Assembly (NCBI GenBank): GCA_023231365.1
Contig: JALNVO010000051.1
Location: 1 to 13,651, forward strand
Source: Fibrobacteraceae bacterium
GTDB lineage: Bacteria; Fibrobacterota; Fibrobacteria; Fibrobacterales; Fibrobacteraceae
Direction: 5' to 3'
DNA length: 13,651 nt
Both the position numbers and the translations under genes were made by a program. Position 1 is the stretch's first letter. Each line of letters opens with the position of its first letter. Of the stretch, positions 1-6,519 are shown piece by piece. Under the pieces are notes generated by a model, which was given only the letters and a program-made list of their open reading frames with translations, searched no databases and was not told the origin of the DNA.

Positions 1-1
1 A

Positions 2-598
2 AACGCGATGAAGGCCGAGCGTGACGCTTTGAAGCGGTTTGAGCGCTACTTGCCGACGTTGCAACTCAAAAAGCAGCAATTGCAGCTTGAGATGCGCACG
101 TTGCAGGCTAAGGTTCTTGCCAAACGCGAAGAAGAGGATACCCTCCGTCATAATATGGAATCGTGGGTAAAGCTCTTTTCTGAAAAAGTGGACTGGTCCA
201 AGTATGTATCCGTCAAGGAAGTACGTGAAGGCGACGGCAATATCGCCGGTGTGGACATCCCTATTTTTAATGGAGTCGATTTTAATATCACGATGCCTGA
301 TTTTTTTGCGACCCCGGCTTGGATTGACGATGGCATCCGCACTCTGAAGAACCTTATTTCACTCCGGCTTGAACGCCGCGTGCTTGAAAAACAATACGAG
401 CTTCTTTCTGCGGAACTCCGCACGACAAGTCAGCGTGTGAATTTATTTGAAAAGGTCAAAATTCCGGAAGCTAAGGAAAATATCCGCAAAATCAATATTT
501 TCATCGGCGACCAACAGACGTCCGGTGTCGCCCGCTCCAAGCTTGCCAAGGCCAAGTCTGCGGCTCGTTATGCCAAAGAAGAAGGAGTAGCTGCATGA
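2..598 (+). CDS. atpD: V-type ATP synthase subunit D (5' end outside window)
   Basis: Subunit D of the V/A-type ATPase, the central-stalk rotor shaft that couples the A/B catalytic head to the membrane ring (the symbol here is the V-type one, not F1 beta). The N-terminal part has the family helix around ALKRFERYLPTLQLKKQQL. The C-terminal part has the partner helix RTTSQRVNLFEKVKIPEAKE followed by IRKINIFIGDQQ, so both arms of the long antiparallel coiled coil are present. The frame is open to the window edge (Asn-Ala precede the first visible ATG at 8), and family members usually begin several residues earlier with a TK..L/A segment, so I treat the gene as 5'-truncated by the window. Its stop overlaps the ATG of subunit I (ATGA, 595-598), which implies translational coupling. 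The A, B and E subunit genes are expected just upstream, as in the E-A-B-D-I-K operons of Chlamydiae, spirochaetes and Bacteroidetes. Confidence 0.93.
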   Translation, partial: NAMKAERDALKRFERYLPTLQLKKQQLQLEMRTLQAKVLAKREEEDTLRHNMESWVKLFSEKVDWSKYVSVKEVREGDGNIAGVDIPIFNGVDFNITMPDFFATPAWIDDGIRTLKNLISLRLERRVLEKQYELLSAELRTTSQRVNLFEKVKIPEAKENIRKINIFIGDQQTSGVARSKLAKAKSAARYAKEEGVAA

Positions 599-2409
599 TT
601 ACTCCGATGAAAAAAGTGACGATCCTCACGCTCAAGGACGCCAAGAATGAAACCTTGGAAACTTTGCGCGGTCTAGAGATTATGCATTTGATGCCGATCC
701 GCTTGCCTTCTAGTTCTGCTTTGAACGCTGCTAAGAACGAAGTGCATCGGCTACAAAAGCTTCTTGAAGCTTTACCTGAAAAAGCCTTAAAAGGGGATTT
801 TCCTTCTCTTCCAAACGAACAGCTTCTCTCGAAGATACAGATTTTGATGCAAGAGAAGAAATCTGCAGAAGAAAAGGCGAATCTCGCAGATCAGACCCTT
901 CTTCGCTACCAAAGTTTCGGCAATTTGGACCCGGAAGAGATCCAAGAACTGGAAGCTCGAGGCATCTTTGTACGACTTTATGAAGCGCAGTCCAAGAAGC
1001 CGTTCTCCGCAAAGGGCTATGCTCTCGTTTATCCTTTTGGCATAGGCACTAATGGTGATTGCTATGCGGTCATCAATTTAGGTGACGCTCCGGCAGAAGT
1101 CGAAGGCACATCTGTTATACCACTCTCTCTACCGTTTGCATCTCTCAGAACTTTGCGTGAAACATCAACAGAATCCAAAAAGCTCCTGGGTGAAATTGAA
1201 GTGGAACTCTCCAAGCTTGCCAATCAGAAAAAATATGTCAAGTCTTCGCTCAGAGACGCTTCGGATGCCTATAATTTCGAAGAAGCTTCTGCCGGCGCGC
1301 TCGATGCAGATTCCATCTGTGCACTCCGCGGCTTTTGCCCGGCACCGCGTATTGACGAACTCAAAGATTTTGCCAAGCGCTTGGGTTGGGGCCTTAAAAT
1401 CGAAGATCCTGCTCCCGATGATGACGTTCCGACGTTACTTACCTATAAAAAGCTGACGGCGCCGATGAAATTCTTATATGATATCATCGGTATTGCTCCA
1501 GGTTATAGGGAAGTAGACGTTTCTGCCGTCTTCCTTTGCTTCTTCAGCTTGTTCTTTGCAATGATCGTCGGCGATACCGCTTACGGTATTCTGTTCCTCG
1601 GTATTACCTTGTTCCTTCGCCATAAATTTCCCAAGGCGCCCGCGACCGGGTTCCATTTTATGGAACTCATGAGCGTAGCGACAATCGTATGGGGCATATT
1701 GAATGCGAGCTACTTGGGATTCAAACCGGACGTTGTATCGTGGGTTAAATATCTTGATCTGGCTAATTACGGTTGGGTCCCTGTACCGCTTAAACAAGCG
1801 ATGCTCTGGATCCGCGATTCTGAAAACGTCAAGTATTTTTGTTTCTGTATCGGTGTAGTGCATCTTTCCATTGCGCATATTTGGAATATCGCAGTCAAAA
1901 TCCGTCAAAAAAGTTCGGTTGCATTGGCTCAGCTCGGCTGGCTTTGCACAACTTGGGTCATGTTTTTCCTCGCCGGCTATATGGTGCTGGGCATGGATCT
2001 TCCCAAATTTGTGGTTCCGCTACTTTGCGTTGGCGTATTTCTTCTCGTGTTCTTTTCGGTTCCGCCGAGCAAGCTTAAAGAAGAATGGATCTCTATTCCC
2101 ATGCTCGCCTTGAACTTAGTGAGCAACTTTGTCGATGTCATCAGCTATATCCGCCTTTTTGCTGTCGGCATGTCCGGAGCGGCAATTGCGGAAGCGTTCA
2201 ATGCCATGCTTTCTCCGATGTTCGGTTCTGCGGCCGGGCTTTTGGTTGCGGCAATTGTTCTTTTGTTCGTTCATGGGCTGAACATCGCACTCGGAATTAT
2301 GGGTGTTGCCGTGCATGCGGTACGTCTTAATACACTTGAATTTTCAAACGGATTGGATTTGCAGTGGAGCGGTTTCTCCTTTACTCCATTCTCCAAACAA
2401 AAAAATTAA
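595..2409 (+). CDS. atpI: V-type ATP synthase subunit I (a-subunit homologue)
   Basis: Membrane stator subunit of the V/A-ATPase, carrying the ion half-channels against the K ring. The 604 residues split into a cytosolic, coiled-coil-rich N half (1 to about 300) and a membrane half (about 308-575) with some seven or eight hydrophobic segments. The family motif IVGDTAYG is at about 325-332. The essential arginine lies in ISYIRLFAVG (Arg520), and the last helix carries VHAVRLNTLEF, matching the HALRLHWVEF element of eukaryotic a-subunits. The start at 595 follows GGAG at a good distance and overlaps the subunit D stop; an internal Met5 (607) is the only alternative. Length is typical of bacterial I subunits. 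A 54-nt gap separates it from the first K gene. Confidence 0.95.
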   Translation: MITPMKKVTILTLKDAKNETLETLRGLEIMHLMPIRLPSSSALNAAKNEVHRLQKLLEALPEKALKGDFPSLPNEQLLSKIQILMQEKKSAEEKANLADQTLLRYQSFGNLDPEEIQELEARGIFVRLYEAQSKKPFSAKGYALVYPFGIGTNGDCYAVINLGDAPAEVEGTSVIPLSLPFASLRTLRETSTESKKLLGEIEVELSKLANQKKYVKSSLRDASDAYNFEEASAGALDADSICALRGFCPAPRIDELKDFAKRLGWGLKIEDPAPDDDVPTLLTYKKLTAPMKFLYDIIGIAPGYREVDVSAVFLCFFSLFFAMIVGDTAYGILFLGITLFLRHKFPKAPATGFHFMELMSVATIVWGILNASYLGFKPDVVSWVKYLDLANYGWVPVPLKQAMLWIRDSENVKYFCFCIGVVHLSIAHIWNIAVKIRQKSSVALAQLGWLCTTWVMFFLAGYMVLGMDLPKFVVPLLCVGVFLLVFFSVPPSKLKEEWISIPMLALNLVSNFVDVISYIRLFAVGMSGAAIAEAFNAMLSPMFGSAAGLLVAAIVLLFVHGLNIALGIMGVAVHAVRLNTLEFSNGLDLQWSGFSFTPFSKQKN

Positions 2410-2463
2410 ACCAAGGGCTTTTGCATAGAACGCAAATTCCCGCTACTAGATGAGGATAATAAA

Positions 2464-2922
2464 ATGGATCAACAAACGATGATCACTCTCGCAAAAATGG
2501 GTGGAGCTGCTGCACTTGGACTTGCTGCAGTCGGTTCGGCTCTTGGTTGCGGTACTGCAGGCATGTCTTCTATCGCCGTATGGAAGAAGGCCTATGCTCA
2601 AGGTAAGAGCGCTTTGTTTACGCTCCTCGTTTTTGTCGGTGCTCCGATTTCCCAGACAATTTACGGTATGCTTTTGATGAATTTCATCTTGAGTTCTGCC
2701 GCAGCCCATGATTTTGTCAACTGGGGCGGCTGCCTCGGCGCGGGTATTTTCGGTGGTCTCGGCCTTATGGCTTCTGCTTGGTTCCAAGGCAAGGCTGCTG
2801 CTGTGGCAAGTGACGCTCTCGGCGAAACGGGTAAGGGCATGGTGAATTATCTCATGGTGCTCGGTATTGTCGAAACGGTTGCGTTGTTCGTTATGGTTTT
2901 TGCAATGCAGACACTCAAGTAA
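2464..2922 (+). CDS. atpK: V-type ATP synthase proteolipid subunit K, copy 1
   Basis: Rotor-ring proteolipid, 152 residues and four predicted transmembrane helices in two hairpins, the size of bacterial 16-kDa K subunits. The ion-carrying carboxylate is Glu137 in LGIVETVALF (helix 4). Compared with the Enterococcus hirae NtpK sodium site (Thr64, Gln65, Gln110, Glu139, with Tyr68 nearby), this copy has Ser63, Gln64, Tyr67, Gln108 (in WFQGK) and Glu137, so every polar side chain is kept or replaced conservatively. That suggests, but does not prove, sodium coupling. GAGGA at 2452-2456 is a good ribosome binding site seven bases before the ATG. It is followed after 33 nt by a second, diverged copy. 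Confidence 0.94.
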   Translation: MDQQTMITLAKMGGAAALGLAAVGSALGCGTAGMSSIAVWKKAYAQGKSALFTLLVFVGAPISQTIYGMLLMNFILSSAAAHDFVNWGGCLGAGIFGGLGLMASAWFQGKAAAVASDALGETGKGMVNYLMVLGIVETVALFVMVFAMQTLK

Positions 2923-2947
2923 GGACCTTTGTCCTCCTTAACAAAGG
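2920..2947 (+). promoter_or_regulatory. Intercistronic competing hairpins between the two K genes
   Basis: Beginning at the stop codon of the first K gene, three perfect stems overlap. AGGAC 2922-2926 pairs with GTCCT 2931-2935 (tetraloop CTTT). TAAGGA 2920-2925 pairs with TCCTTA 2935-2940. CCTTTGT 2926-2932 pairs with ACAAAGG 2941-2947. The third stem buries AAAGG (2943-2947), the ribosome binding site of the second K gene, whose ATG is at 2956; the first stem is incompatible with it and would leave that site free. The loop CCTCCTTA (2933-2940) matches the anti-Shine-Dalgarno tail of 16S rRNA. A role in setting the ratio of the two proteolipids is inference. Confidence 0.5.
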
Positions 2948-2955
2948 CAAACATC

Positions 2956-3405
2956 ATGGATCCTTCAATCGCATCACTCGGTAAAATGGGGGCCGCTGCG
3001 GCTCTTGGTCTCGCTGCTTTTGGTTCTGCGCTCGGTTGCGGAATTGCTGGCACGAGCGCCATCGGTGCGTGGAAAAAGGCGTACTTGAAAGGCAAGAACG
3101 CTATTTTTACGCTTCTCATTTTCGTCGGTGCTCCAATTGCTCAAACAATTTATGGAATGCTTCTGATGACCTTTATTTTGAACAAGGTTGAGGTACATCC
3201 CGAAAATTGGGCCGCTTATCTCGGCGTCGGCATTTTTGGCGGAATCGGCATGCTTGCTTCGGCATGGTATGTCGGCAAATCCGCGGCCAATGCATGTGAT
3301 GCCATAGGTGAAACGGGGAAGGGGCTAGTCAACAGCCTTATGGTATTGGGAATCGGCGAAACAATTGCGCTTTTTGTGATGGTATTCTCAATGGCTCTTC
3401 TCTAA
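2956..3405 (+). CDS. atpK: V-type ATP synthase proteolipid subunit K, copy 2
   Basis: Second rotor-ring proteolipid, 149 residues, clearly a tandem duplicate of the preceding gene (shared GSALGCG, IFVGAP, QTIYGMLLM, GETGKG and the helix-4 glutamate). I chose the ATG at 2956, which follows AAAGG by eight bases; a TTG at 2929 would add nine residues but lies inside the intercistronic hairpin and has no ribosome binding site. Glu135 in LGIGETIALF is intact. Two positions that bind sodium in Enterococcus NtpK are non-polar here: Ala62 at the Thr64 position (PIAQTIY) and Val106 at the Gln110 position (WYVGK). This copy therefore probably cannot form the same sodium site as copy 1. It is the last gene before the operon terminator. 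Confidence 0.93.
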   Translation: MDPSIASLGKMGAAAALGLAAFGSALGCGIAGTSAIGAWKKAYLKGKNAIFTLLIFVGAPIAQTIYGMLLMTFILNKVEVHPENWAAYLGVGIFGGIGMLASAWYVGKSAANACDAIGETGKGLVNSLMVLGIGETIALFVMVFSMALL

Positions 3406-3422
3406 ATGCAGCAAATTTTGCT

Positions 3423-3450
3423 AAAAGCCTCTGCAAAGGGGCTTTTTTTT
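3423..3450 (+). terminator. Intrinsic terminator of the V-ATPase operon
   Basis: AAAAGCCTCT (3423-3432) pairs with AGGGGCTTTT (3437-3446), with one G-U pair, around a GCAA tetraloop (3433-3436). It is followed by a run of Ts to 3450. It begins 18 bases after the stop of the second K gene. Confidence 0.9.
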
Positions 3451-3465
3451 ATTATATTATAACCA
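3447..3465 (+). promoter_or_regulatory. Probable promoter of the leuA leader
   Basis: The terminator T-run passes straight into ATTATATTATAACC. A -10-like TATATT (3453-3458) would place the transcript start near 3465, exactly at the leader-peptide ATG; TATTAT (3455-3460) is a near alternative. No convincing -35 hexamer is present, because the spacer and -35 positions lie in the terminator hairpin. The same 12-mer TTTTATTATATT follows another terminator on the minus strand (7057-7068), upstream of the lipocalin-like gene. Confidence 0.5.
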
Positions 3466-3512
3466 TGTTAAACAAGAACCTACTTCTTGGCCTCCTTCTT
3501 AATCGCTCCTGA
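3465..3512 (+). CDS. leuL: Leucine-rich leader peptide of leuA
   Basis: A 15-codon reading frame, MLNKNLLLGLLLNRS, ending in TGA. Seven residues are leucine: TTA at codon 2, CTA-CTT-CTT at codons 6-8 and CTC-CTT-CTT at codons 10-12. It lies 106 bases upstream of leuA and is followed by competing stems, so by analogy with the enterobacterial leu leader it acts in cis as a sensor of leucyl-tRNA charging, and its product probably has no other role. There is no Shine-Dalgarno sequence before the ATG. Together with the -10 element ending at 3458, this suggests translation from the very 5' end of the mRNA (leaderless). The leucine density and placement make chance unlikely. Confidence 0.85.
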   Translation: MLNKNLLLGLLLNRS

Positions 3513-3551
3513 AGCGAGGTCATTAGTCGTTCGAAAAAAAGGCCCGCTTCA
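3504..3551 (+). promoter_or_regulatory. Antiterminator and protector stems of the leu attenuator
   Basis: Antiterminator: TGAAGCG (3510-3516) plus GG (3518-3519, after a bulged A) pairs with CC (3543-3544) plus CGCTTCA (3545-3551). It uses most of the left arm of the terminator, so the two cannot coexist. A small protector hairpin, CGCT 3504-3507 with AGCG 3513-3516, would hide the antiterminator arm when no ribosome is near. The arm begins at the leader stop codon. A ribosome finishing the leader would cover it and allow termination, while one stalled on the leucine codons (3480-3500) would leave it free. Confidence 0.7.
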
Positions 3552-3576
3552 ATGATGAAAGCGGGCTTTGCTATTT
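3539..3576 (+). terminator. leuA attenuator terminator
   Basis: AAGGCCCGCTT (3539-3549) pairs with AAGCGGGCTTT (3559-3569), one G-U pair, around a 9-nt loop (3550-3558). On the plus strand the following tract is interrupted (TTTGCTATTT), which is modest for an intrinsic terminator. On the minus strand the same hairpin is followed by seven Ts, so it may also stop antisense transcription. Confidence 0.7.
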
Positions 3577-3618
3577 AAGAGCTTTGCACGTCATCATTGA
3601 TGGGCAAAGGAGAAACAG

Positions 3619-5181
3619 ATGAGTGAAGAAAAACAGAGAAAACCTTTCTTTTATGATGTAACCCTCCGCGATGGAAATCAGGCGCTCGCCAAGCCCTGGA
3701 ATAATACGGAGAAAGAAAAGGTCTATCTGGAGCTTTTAAAACTCGGCGTGCAAGGTGTGGAAGTTGGGTTCCCGGCCGCGTCCGAGATGGATTTTGATTC
3801 TTGCGTGGGAATCGCCAAACTCACGACAGAGATGGCCAAAAATGGTGATAATGCGGCTAAGAAGGTCGTTGTTTCTGTCCTCGCCCGTTGTACTCCCGGT
3901 GATATTCAAAAAGCATGGGACGCTGTGCAATATGCGGAACATCCGCGCATCCATACGTTCCTTGCTACAAGCAAGCTGTCTATGGAAAATGTACTGCACA
4001 TGACGGAAGCTGAGGTAAAAGACAGTGTGATCAAGTGCGTGAGCCTTGCTAAAAAGTTGATGGGCGGCAAGGGAGATATCGAATACAGCGCAGAACATTT
4101 CGGCGATTGCGCCGACAACATGGATTTTGTCATCGATGTCTTGAAAGCTGCAATTGAAGCTGGTGCGACGACAATCAACCTTCCGAATACAGTGGAACGC
4201 TACCATCCTATGCTTTATGTGAATCAGGTGAAACAAGTTGTAGATGCGTTGCCGAAGAATATTTGTGTGGCTGTGCATTGCCATAATGATCTTGGTATGG
4301 CGACCGCGGCGACCGTGGAAAGTTTCTTTGCTGGCGCAACACAGCTCGAAGTCGCATTAAATGGCCTCGGTGAACGCTGTGGCAATACAAATCTGTATGA
4401 AGTTGCCGTGGCTCTTTATAATTCAGGAGTTCCGACTCCGCTCCATTTGGAGCGCATTTACGAAACGGCGCTTCTTATTTCTCATTGGTCCGGCGTGAAC
4501 ATCTATTCCCGTGCGCCGCTTATTGGCTCCGATGCCATTGTACATCGCAGCGGAATTCACCAAGACGGAGCATCCAAGACCAAAGGTATGAAAAAAGGTG
4601 CTTATCGCCCGATAGATTACTCTTTGATCGGCCGTCACGAGAATGACTCTATTTCGTTCACCAGTCAAAGTGGACGTACTGCTGTTTATGAAATTATTAG
4701 CAAGTTCGGCTATCATTTGACGCTTGAAGAAGCTTCAGAGCTTCAGCCCGTGCTCAAGGCGATTAGTGAAAAAAATGGCGAGCTTTCTGCAGAGCGCGTA
4801 CTCGACGTGTTTCGTGAAACGCGCTGTAATGTGAATGGTCGCCTTATTTTCAACAGTGTAGAAGTCGTCCCAGAAGAAAACCGCTTCATTTTTCATTTCA
4901 AAAAGGATGGCGAGGCCGAGGATCGCTCTGTTACAGCCGAGGGGCCGATTGAAGCTTGCCTTCTCCTGATGCGCGAAATCGGAATGCCGGTGGAACTCAT
5001 CAAGTATAAGCAGCTTGTGGTTCCTGAAGCGGATAAGCTCTGGGCTGGCCGCGGACTTTCCCGCATCACGCTTTCTTCAAATGGAAAAACAGTTGAAGGT
5101 CGTGGAGTGTCCAGTGATACTCTCAAGGCGAATATGCGCGCTGTGTTCAGCGGCGTAAATTTGTTGTATCCGAAGGCTTAA
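3619..5181 (+). CDS. leuA: 2-isopropylmalate synthase
   Basis: Cytosolic enzyme condensing acetyl-CoA with 2-oxoisovalerate, the first committed step of leucine biosynthesis. Visible motifs: VTLRDGNQAL at residues 14-23 (catalytic Arg17, metal ligand Asp18; the N of RDGNQ is typical of the yeast/actinobacterial LeuA type rather than RDGEQ), HCHND with metal ligands His220 and His222, GLGERCGN at 249-256, and the IPMS signature HRSGIHQDG at 309-317. After the TIM barrel and linker, the C-terminal third resembles the LeuA allosteric dimer domain, ending with GRGVSSDTLKANMRA and NLL, so leucine feedback is expected. Length (520) fits. AAAGGAG (3606-3612) precedes the ATG by six bases. Citramalate synthase or homocitrate synthase are the alternatives, but the leucine-rich leader upstream argues for leucine. 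The stop overlaps that of the convergent TatD gene. Confidence 0.92.
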   Translation: MSEEKQRKPFFYDVTLRDGNQALAKPWNNTEKEKVYLELLKLGVQGVEVGFPAASEMDFDSCVGIAKLTTEMAKNGDNAAKKVVVSVLARCTPGDIQKAWDAVQYAEHPRIHTFLATSKLSMENVLHMTEAEVKDSVIKCVSLAKKLMGGKGDIEYSAEHFGDCADNMDFVIDVLKAAIEAGATTINLPNTVERYHPMLYVNQVKQVVDALPKNICVAVHCHNDLGMATAATVESFFAGATQLEVALNGLGERCGNTNLYEVAVALYNSGVPTPLHLERIYETALLISHWSGVNIYSRAPLIGSDAIVHRSGIHQDGASKTKGMKKGAYRPIDYSLIGRHENDSISFTSQSGRTAVYEIISKFGYHLTLEEASELQPVLKAISEKNGELSAERVLDVFRETRCNVNGRLIFNSVEVVPEENRFIFHFKKDGEAEDRSVTAEGPIEACLLLMREIGMPVELIKYKQLVVPEADKLWAGRGLSRITLSSNGKTVEGRGVSSDTLKANMRAVFSGVNLLYPKA

Positions 5182-5876
5182 AATTGAATCTTTGAAAGTT
5201 CTTCGATAAGTTTGTCTGCAATAGCGGACGCTGTCGGAGAGCTTTCTTTGAAAAATTTTGGCACAAAGGATTCGTCGGCATCCGTTTCAAAGCGGAGACT
5301 GCTTTTGGGAATGAGTGGAATAGCGTCTCTTGTAGACGCTTTTTTTCTGCTATTTGCGTGAAGAGAGAAAATCGCGTTTAATTGAAGCCCGCGAATTACC
5401 GTTTCCTTGTCGCCGCCGAAGCGGTGAAAAATGATGGGTGAGTCTTCTTGAGGATATCCAATGTCTTCTAAAATACTCAAAATGCGGCGGTAATCGCCCA
5501 CGCAATGAATCATCAGCGGGCGTTTGAATTCCAAGGCGAGTTTTGCTTGCAAAATGAAGGATTTTTCTTGGAAGCTGCCGAGTTCGTATCCCGGGAATCG
5601 CTTGTCCAATCCGCATTCGCCGACAAAGGCTTTTGGATGATTTTCCAAGAGTTCATACAAGTGGGGAAGTTTTTTTTGGGGAAAAAGGCCTTCCATAGGG
5701 TGAATACCAAAACAGGGCGTCGCAAAATCTTTCCATATAGGAAGGATTGCGACCGTTTCTACCCATTCTTTTGGCGTGCAGGCGATGATGTTTGCCCGAT
5801 ATCCGCGCTCTACTAGAATGCTGCTGATATTTTCGGGGTGGGGAAGCCTTGTAATGTGAATATGGTAATCCAACAT
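5178..5876 (-). CDS. TatD-family metal-dependent hydrolase
   Basis: TatD-like amidohydrolase-fold protein; relatives are two-metal DNases or phosphoesterases, but the substrate of this one is unknown. All expected metal ligands are visible: DYHIH (His5, His7), VGECGLD (Glu87), LMIHC (His124), IFHRFGG (His151) and FETDAD (Asp199). At 232 residues it is slightly shorter than usual (about 255-265). I start it at the ATG at 5876, which gives the typical MLDYHIH opening; a TTG ten codons upstream would overlap the preceding gene. The ATG is two bases after the stop of the upstream CAP lipoprotein gene and has no Shine-Dalgarno site, so translation is probably coupled. Its stop codon shares TTAA with the leuA stop. 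Confidence 0.88.
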   Translation of the reverse strand: MLDYHIHITRLPHPENISSILVERGYRANIIACTPKEWVETVAILPIWKDFATPCFGIHPMEGLFPQKKLPHLYELLENHPKAFVGECGLDKRFPGYELGSFQEKSFILQAKLALEFKRPLMIHCVGDYRRILSILEDIGYPQEDSPIIFHRFGGDKETVIRGLQLNAIFSLHANSRKKASTRDAIPLIPKSSLRFETDADESFVPKFFKESSPTASAIADKLIEELSKIQF

Positions 5877-5878
5877 TT

Positions 5879-6430
5879 TTAGTAATAGAGGTTGATATTG
5901 ATCCAAGATTTTGTACTGTCGGAATTATAAGCAATGCCGCAAGCGATGGAAGAATAAGTGGAATTTTTCAGATTCAGGTAATGTCCGATATTTGCATAAA
6001 CAGTATCGCCGGCTTCGGCTTTTGCCTTTTCCTCTTCCCACATCATCTTTAGATAATTGCGGATCATAGAGGCTTCGCTTCTATAAGAAGCGACATCGAT
6101 ATTCGGGGCCGTATTTTGGGCGTATTCGTTGCAGCTTCCAAAATGCCCGTGAGCGGAATTAGCTGTCAAGTCTTGTGCTGCTTGATTATCTGTGCAGGAT
6201 TCTTCGACAGTATTGCGGACGAGTGGAGTTATGTTTTCAGTTGCGCGGTAATCATTAACAATGACTGCGCAGGTATCCCTCCAAGATTCTAGCGATTCTG
6301 AAGACGAGCTGGATGTTGTTGAATTAGATGAATTCATAGCGGCTGCTGCAGGTGAAGGTGATAAATCAGATGAACAAGCCATGCACAAAAAGAAGATGTT
6401 GAAAAATAAGAATTTTATCGCGTTATCCAT
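5879..6430 (-). CDS. CAP/SCP-domain lipoprotein
   Basis: Secreted 183-residue protein. Residues 1-18 form a hydrophobic signal ending MAC, with Cys19 the likely lipidated residue; the -3 position is Cys, so the lipobox is loose. A Ser/Thr/Asn linker follows (about 33-48). The rest resembles a CAP (SCP/PR-1) domain: NDYR near 59-62, His94/His96 (AHGHFG), Glu102 (NEYAQN, in the place of GEN), WEEE at 131-134, and IGHYLNL (His150) followed by IACGIAY. These are the usual His-Glu-Glu-His cleft positions. Cys54, Cys79, Cys100 and Cys164 could form disulfides. Function within the CAP superfamily cannot be told from sequence. It is followed after two bases by the TatD gene. A weak AAGAAG is the only ribosome binding candidate. 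It must have its own promoter between 6431 and about 6475, because a terminator lies just upstream; I could not pick a convincing one. Confidence 0.75.
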   Translation of the reverse strand: MDNAIKFLFFNIFFLCMACSSDLSPSPAAAAMNSSNSTTSSSSSESLESWRDTCAVIVNDYRATENITPLVRNTVEESCTDNQAAQDLTANSAHGHFGSCNEYAQNTAPNIDVASYRSEASMIRNYLKMMWEEEKAKAEAGDTVYANIGHYLNLKNSTYSSIACGIAYNSDSTKSWININLYY

Positions 6431-6469
6431 AAGCCACGACTTCTTGCTATAAGAATAGTTTCAAAATAA

Positions 6470-6501
6470 CTCGAAAATAAAAAGCTCCCCAAAGGGGAGC
6501 T
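6470..6501 (-). terminator. Intrinsic terminator after the lipocalin-like lipoprotein gene
   Basis: Perfect 8-bp stem AGCTCCCC (6483-6490) / GGGGAGCT (6494-6501) with a 3-nt loop. Read on the minus strand it is followed by TTTTATTTTC. It lies 18 bases beyond the stop of the lipoprotein gene and isolates it from the CAP-TatD pair downstream. Confidence 0.88.
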
Positions 6502-6519
6502 GAGAAGATTCAAGTTTGA

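Noticed and set aside
1474..1908. A 144-codon minus-strand frame inside subunit I
   Set aside because: It is fully antisense to a well-conserved membrane domain, with no ribosome binding site or known motif.
2420..2436. Small TTTGC/GCAAA hairpin between subunit I and the first K gene
   Set aside because: Five pairs with a 7-nt loop and no other support; likely chance.
2929..2955. TTG at 2929 as the start of the second K gene
   Set aside because: It would sit within the intercistronic hairpin without a ribosome binding site, while ATG at 2956 is preceded by AAAGG and gives the normal family N-terminus.
3531..3569. A minus-strand terminator with a perfect T-run at the leu leader, as evidence of an overlooked minus-strand gene
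   Set aside because: No minus-strand frame with a recognisable product ends here; the hairpin is explained by the plus-strand attenuator and may simply be bidirectional.
3619..5181. Citramalate or homocitrate synthase instead of LeuA
   Set aside because: The HRSGIHQDG signature, a C-terminal region like the LeuA regulatory domain, and a leucine-rich leader upstream all favour 2-isopropylmalate synthase.
5182..5210. Weak inverted repeat just after leuA (GAATCTTTGAAAGTTC) as a leuA terminator
   Set aside because: The stem is short and mismatched, lacks a T-run and lies in the TatD coding sequence.
5877..5906. TTG at 5906 as the TatD start
   Set aside because: It overlaps the upstream CAP gene and adds ten residues before the usual MLDYHIH opening; ATG at 5876 is better.
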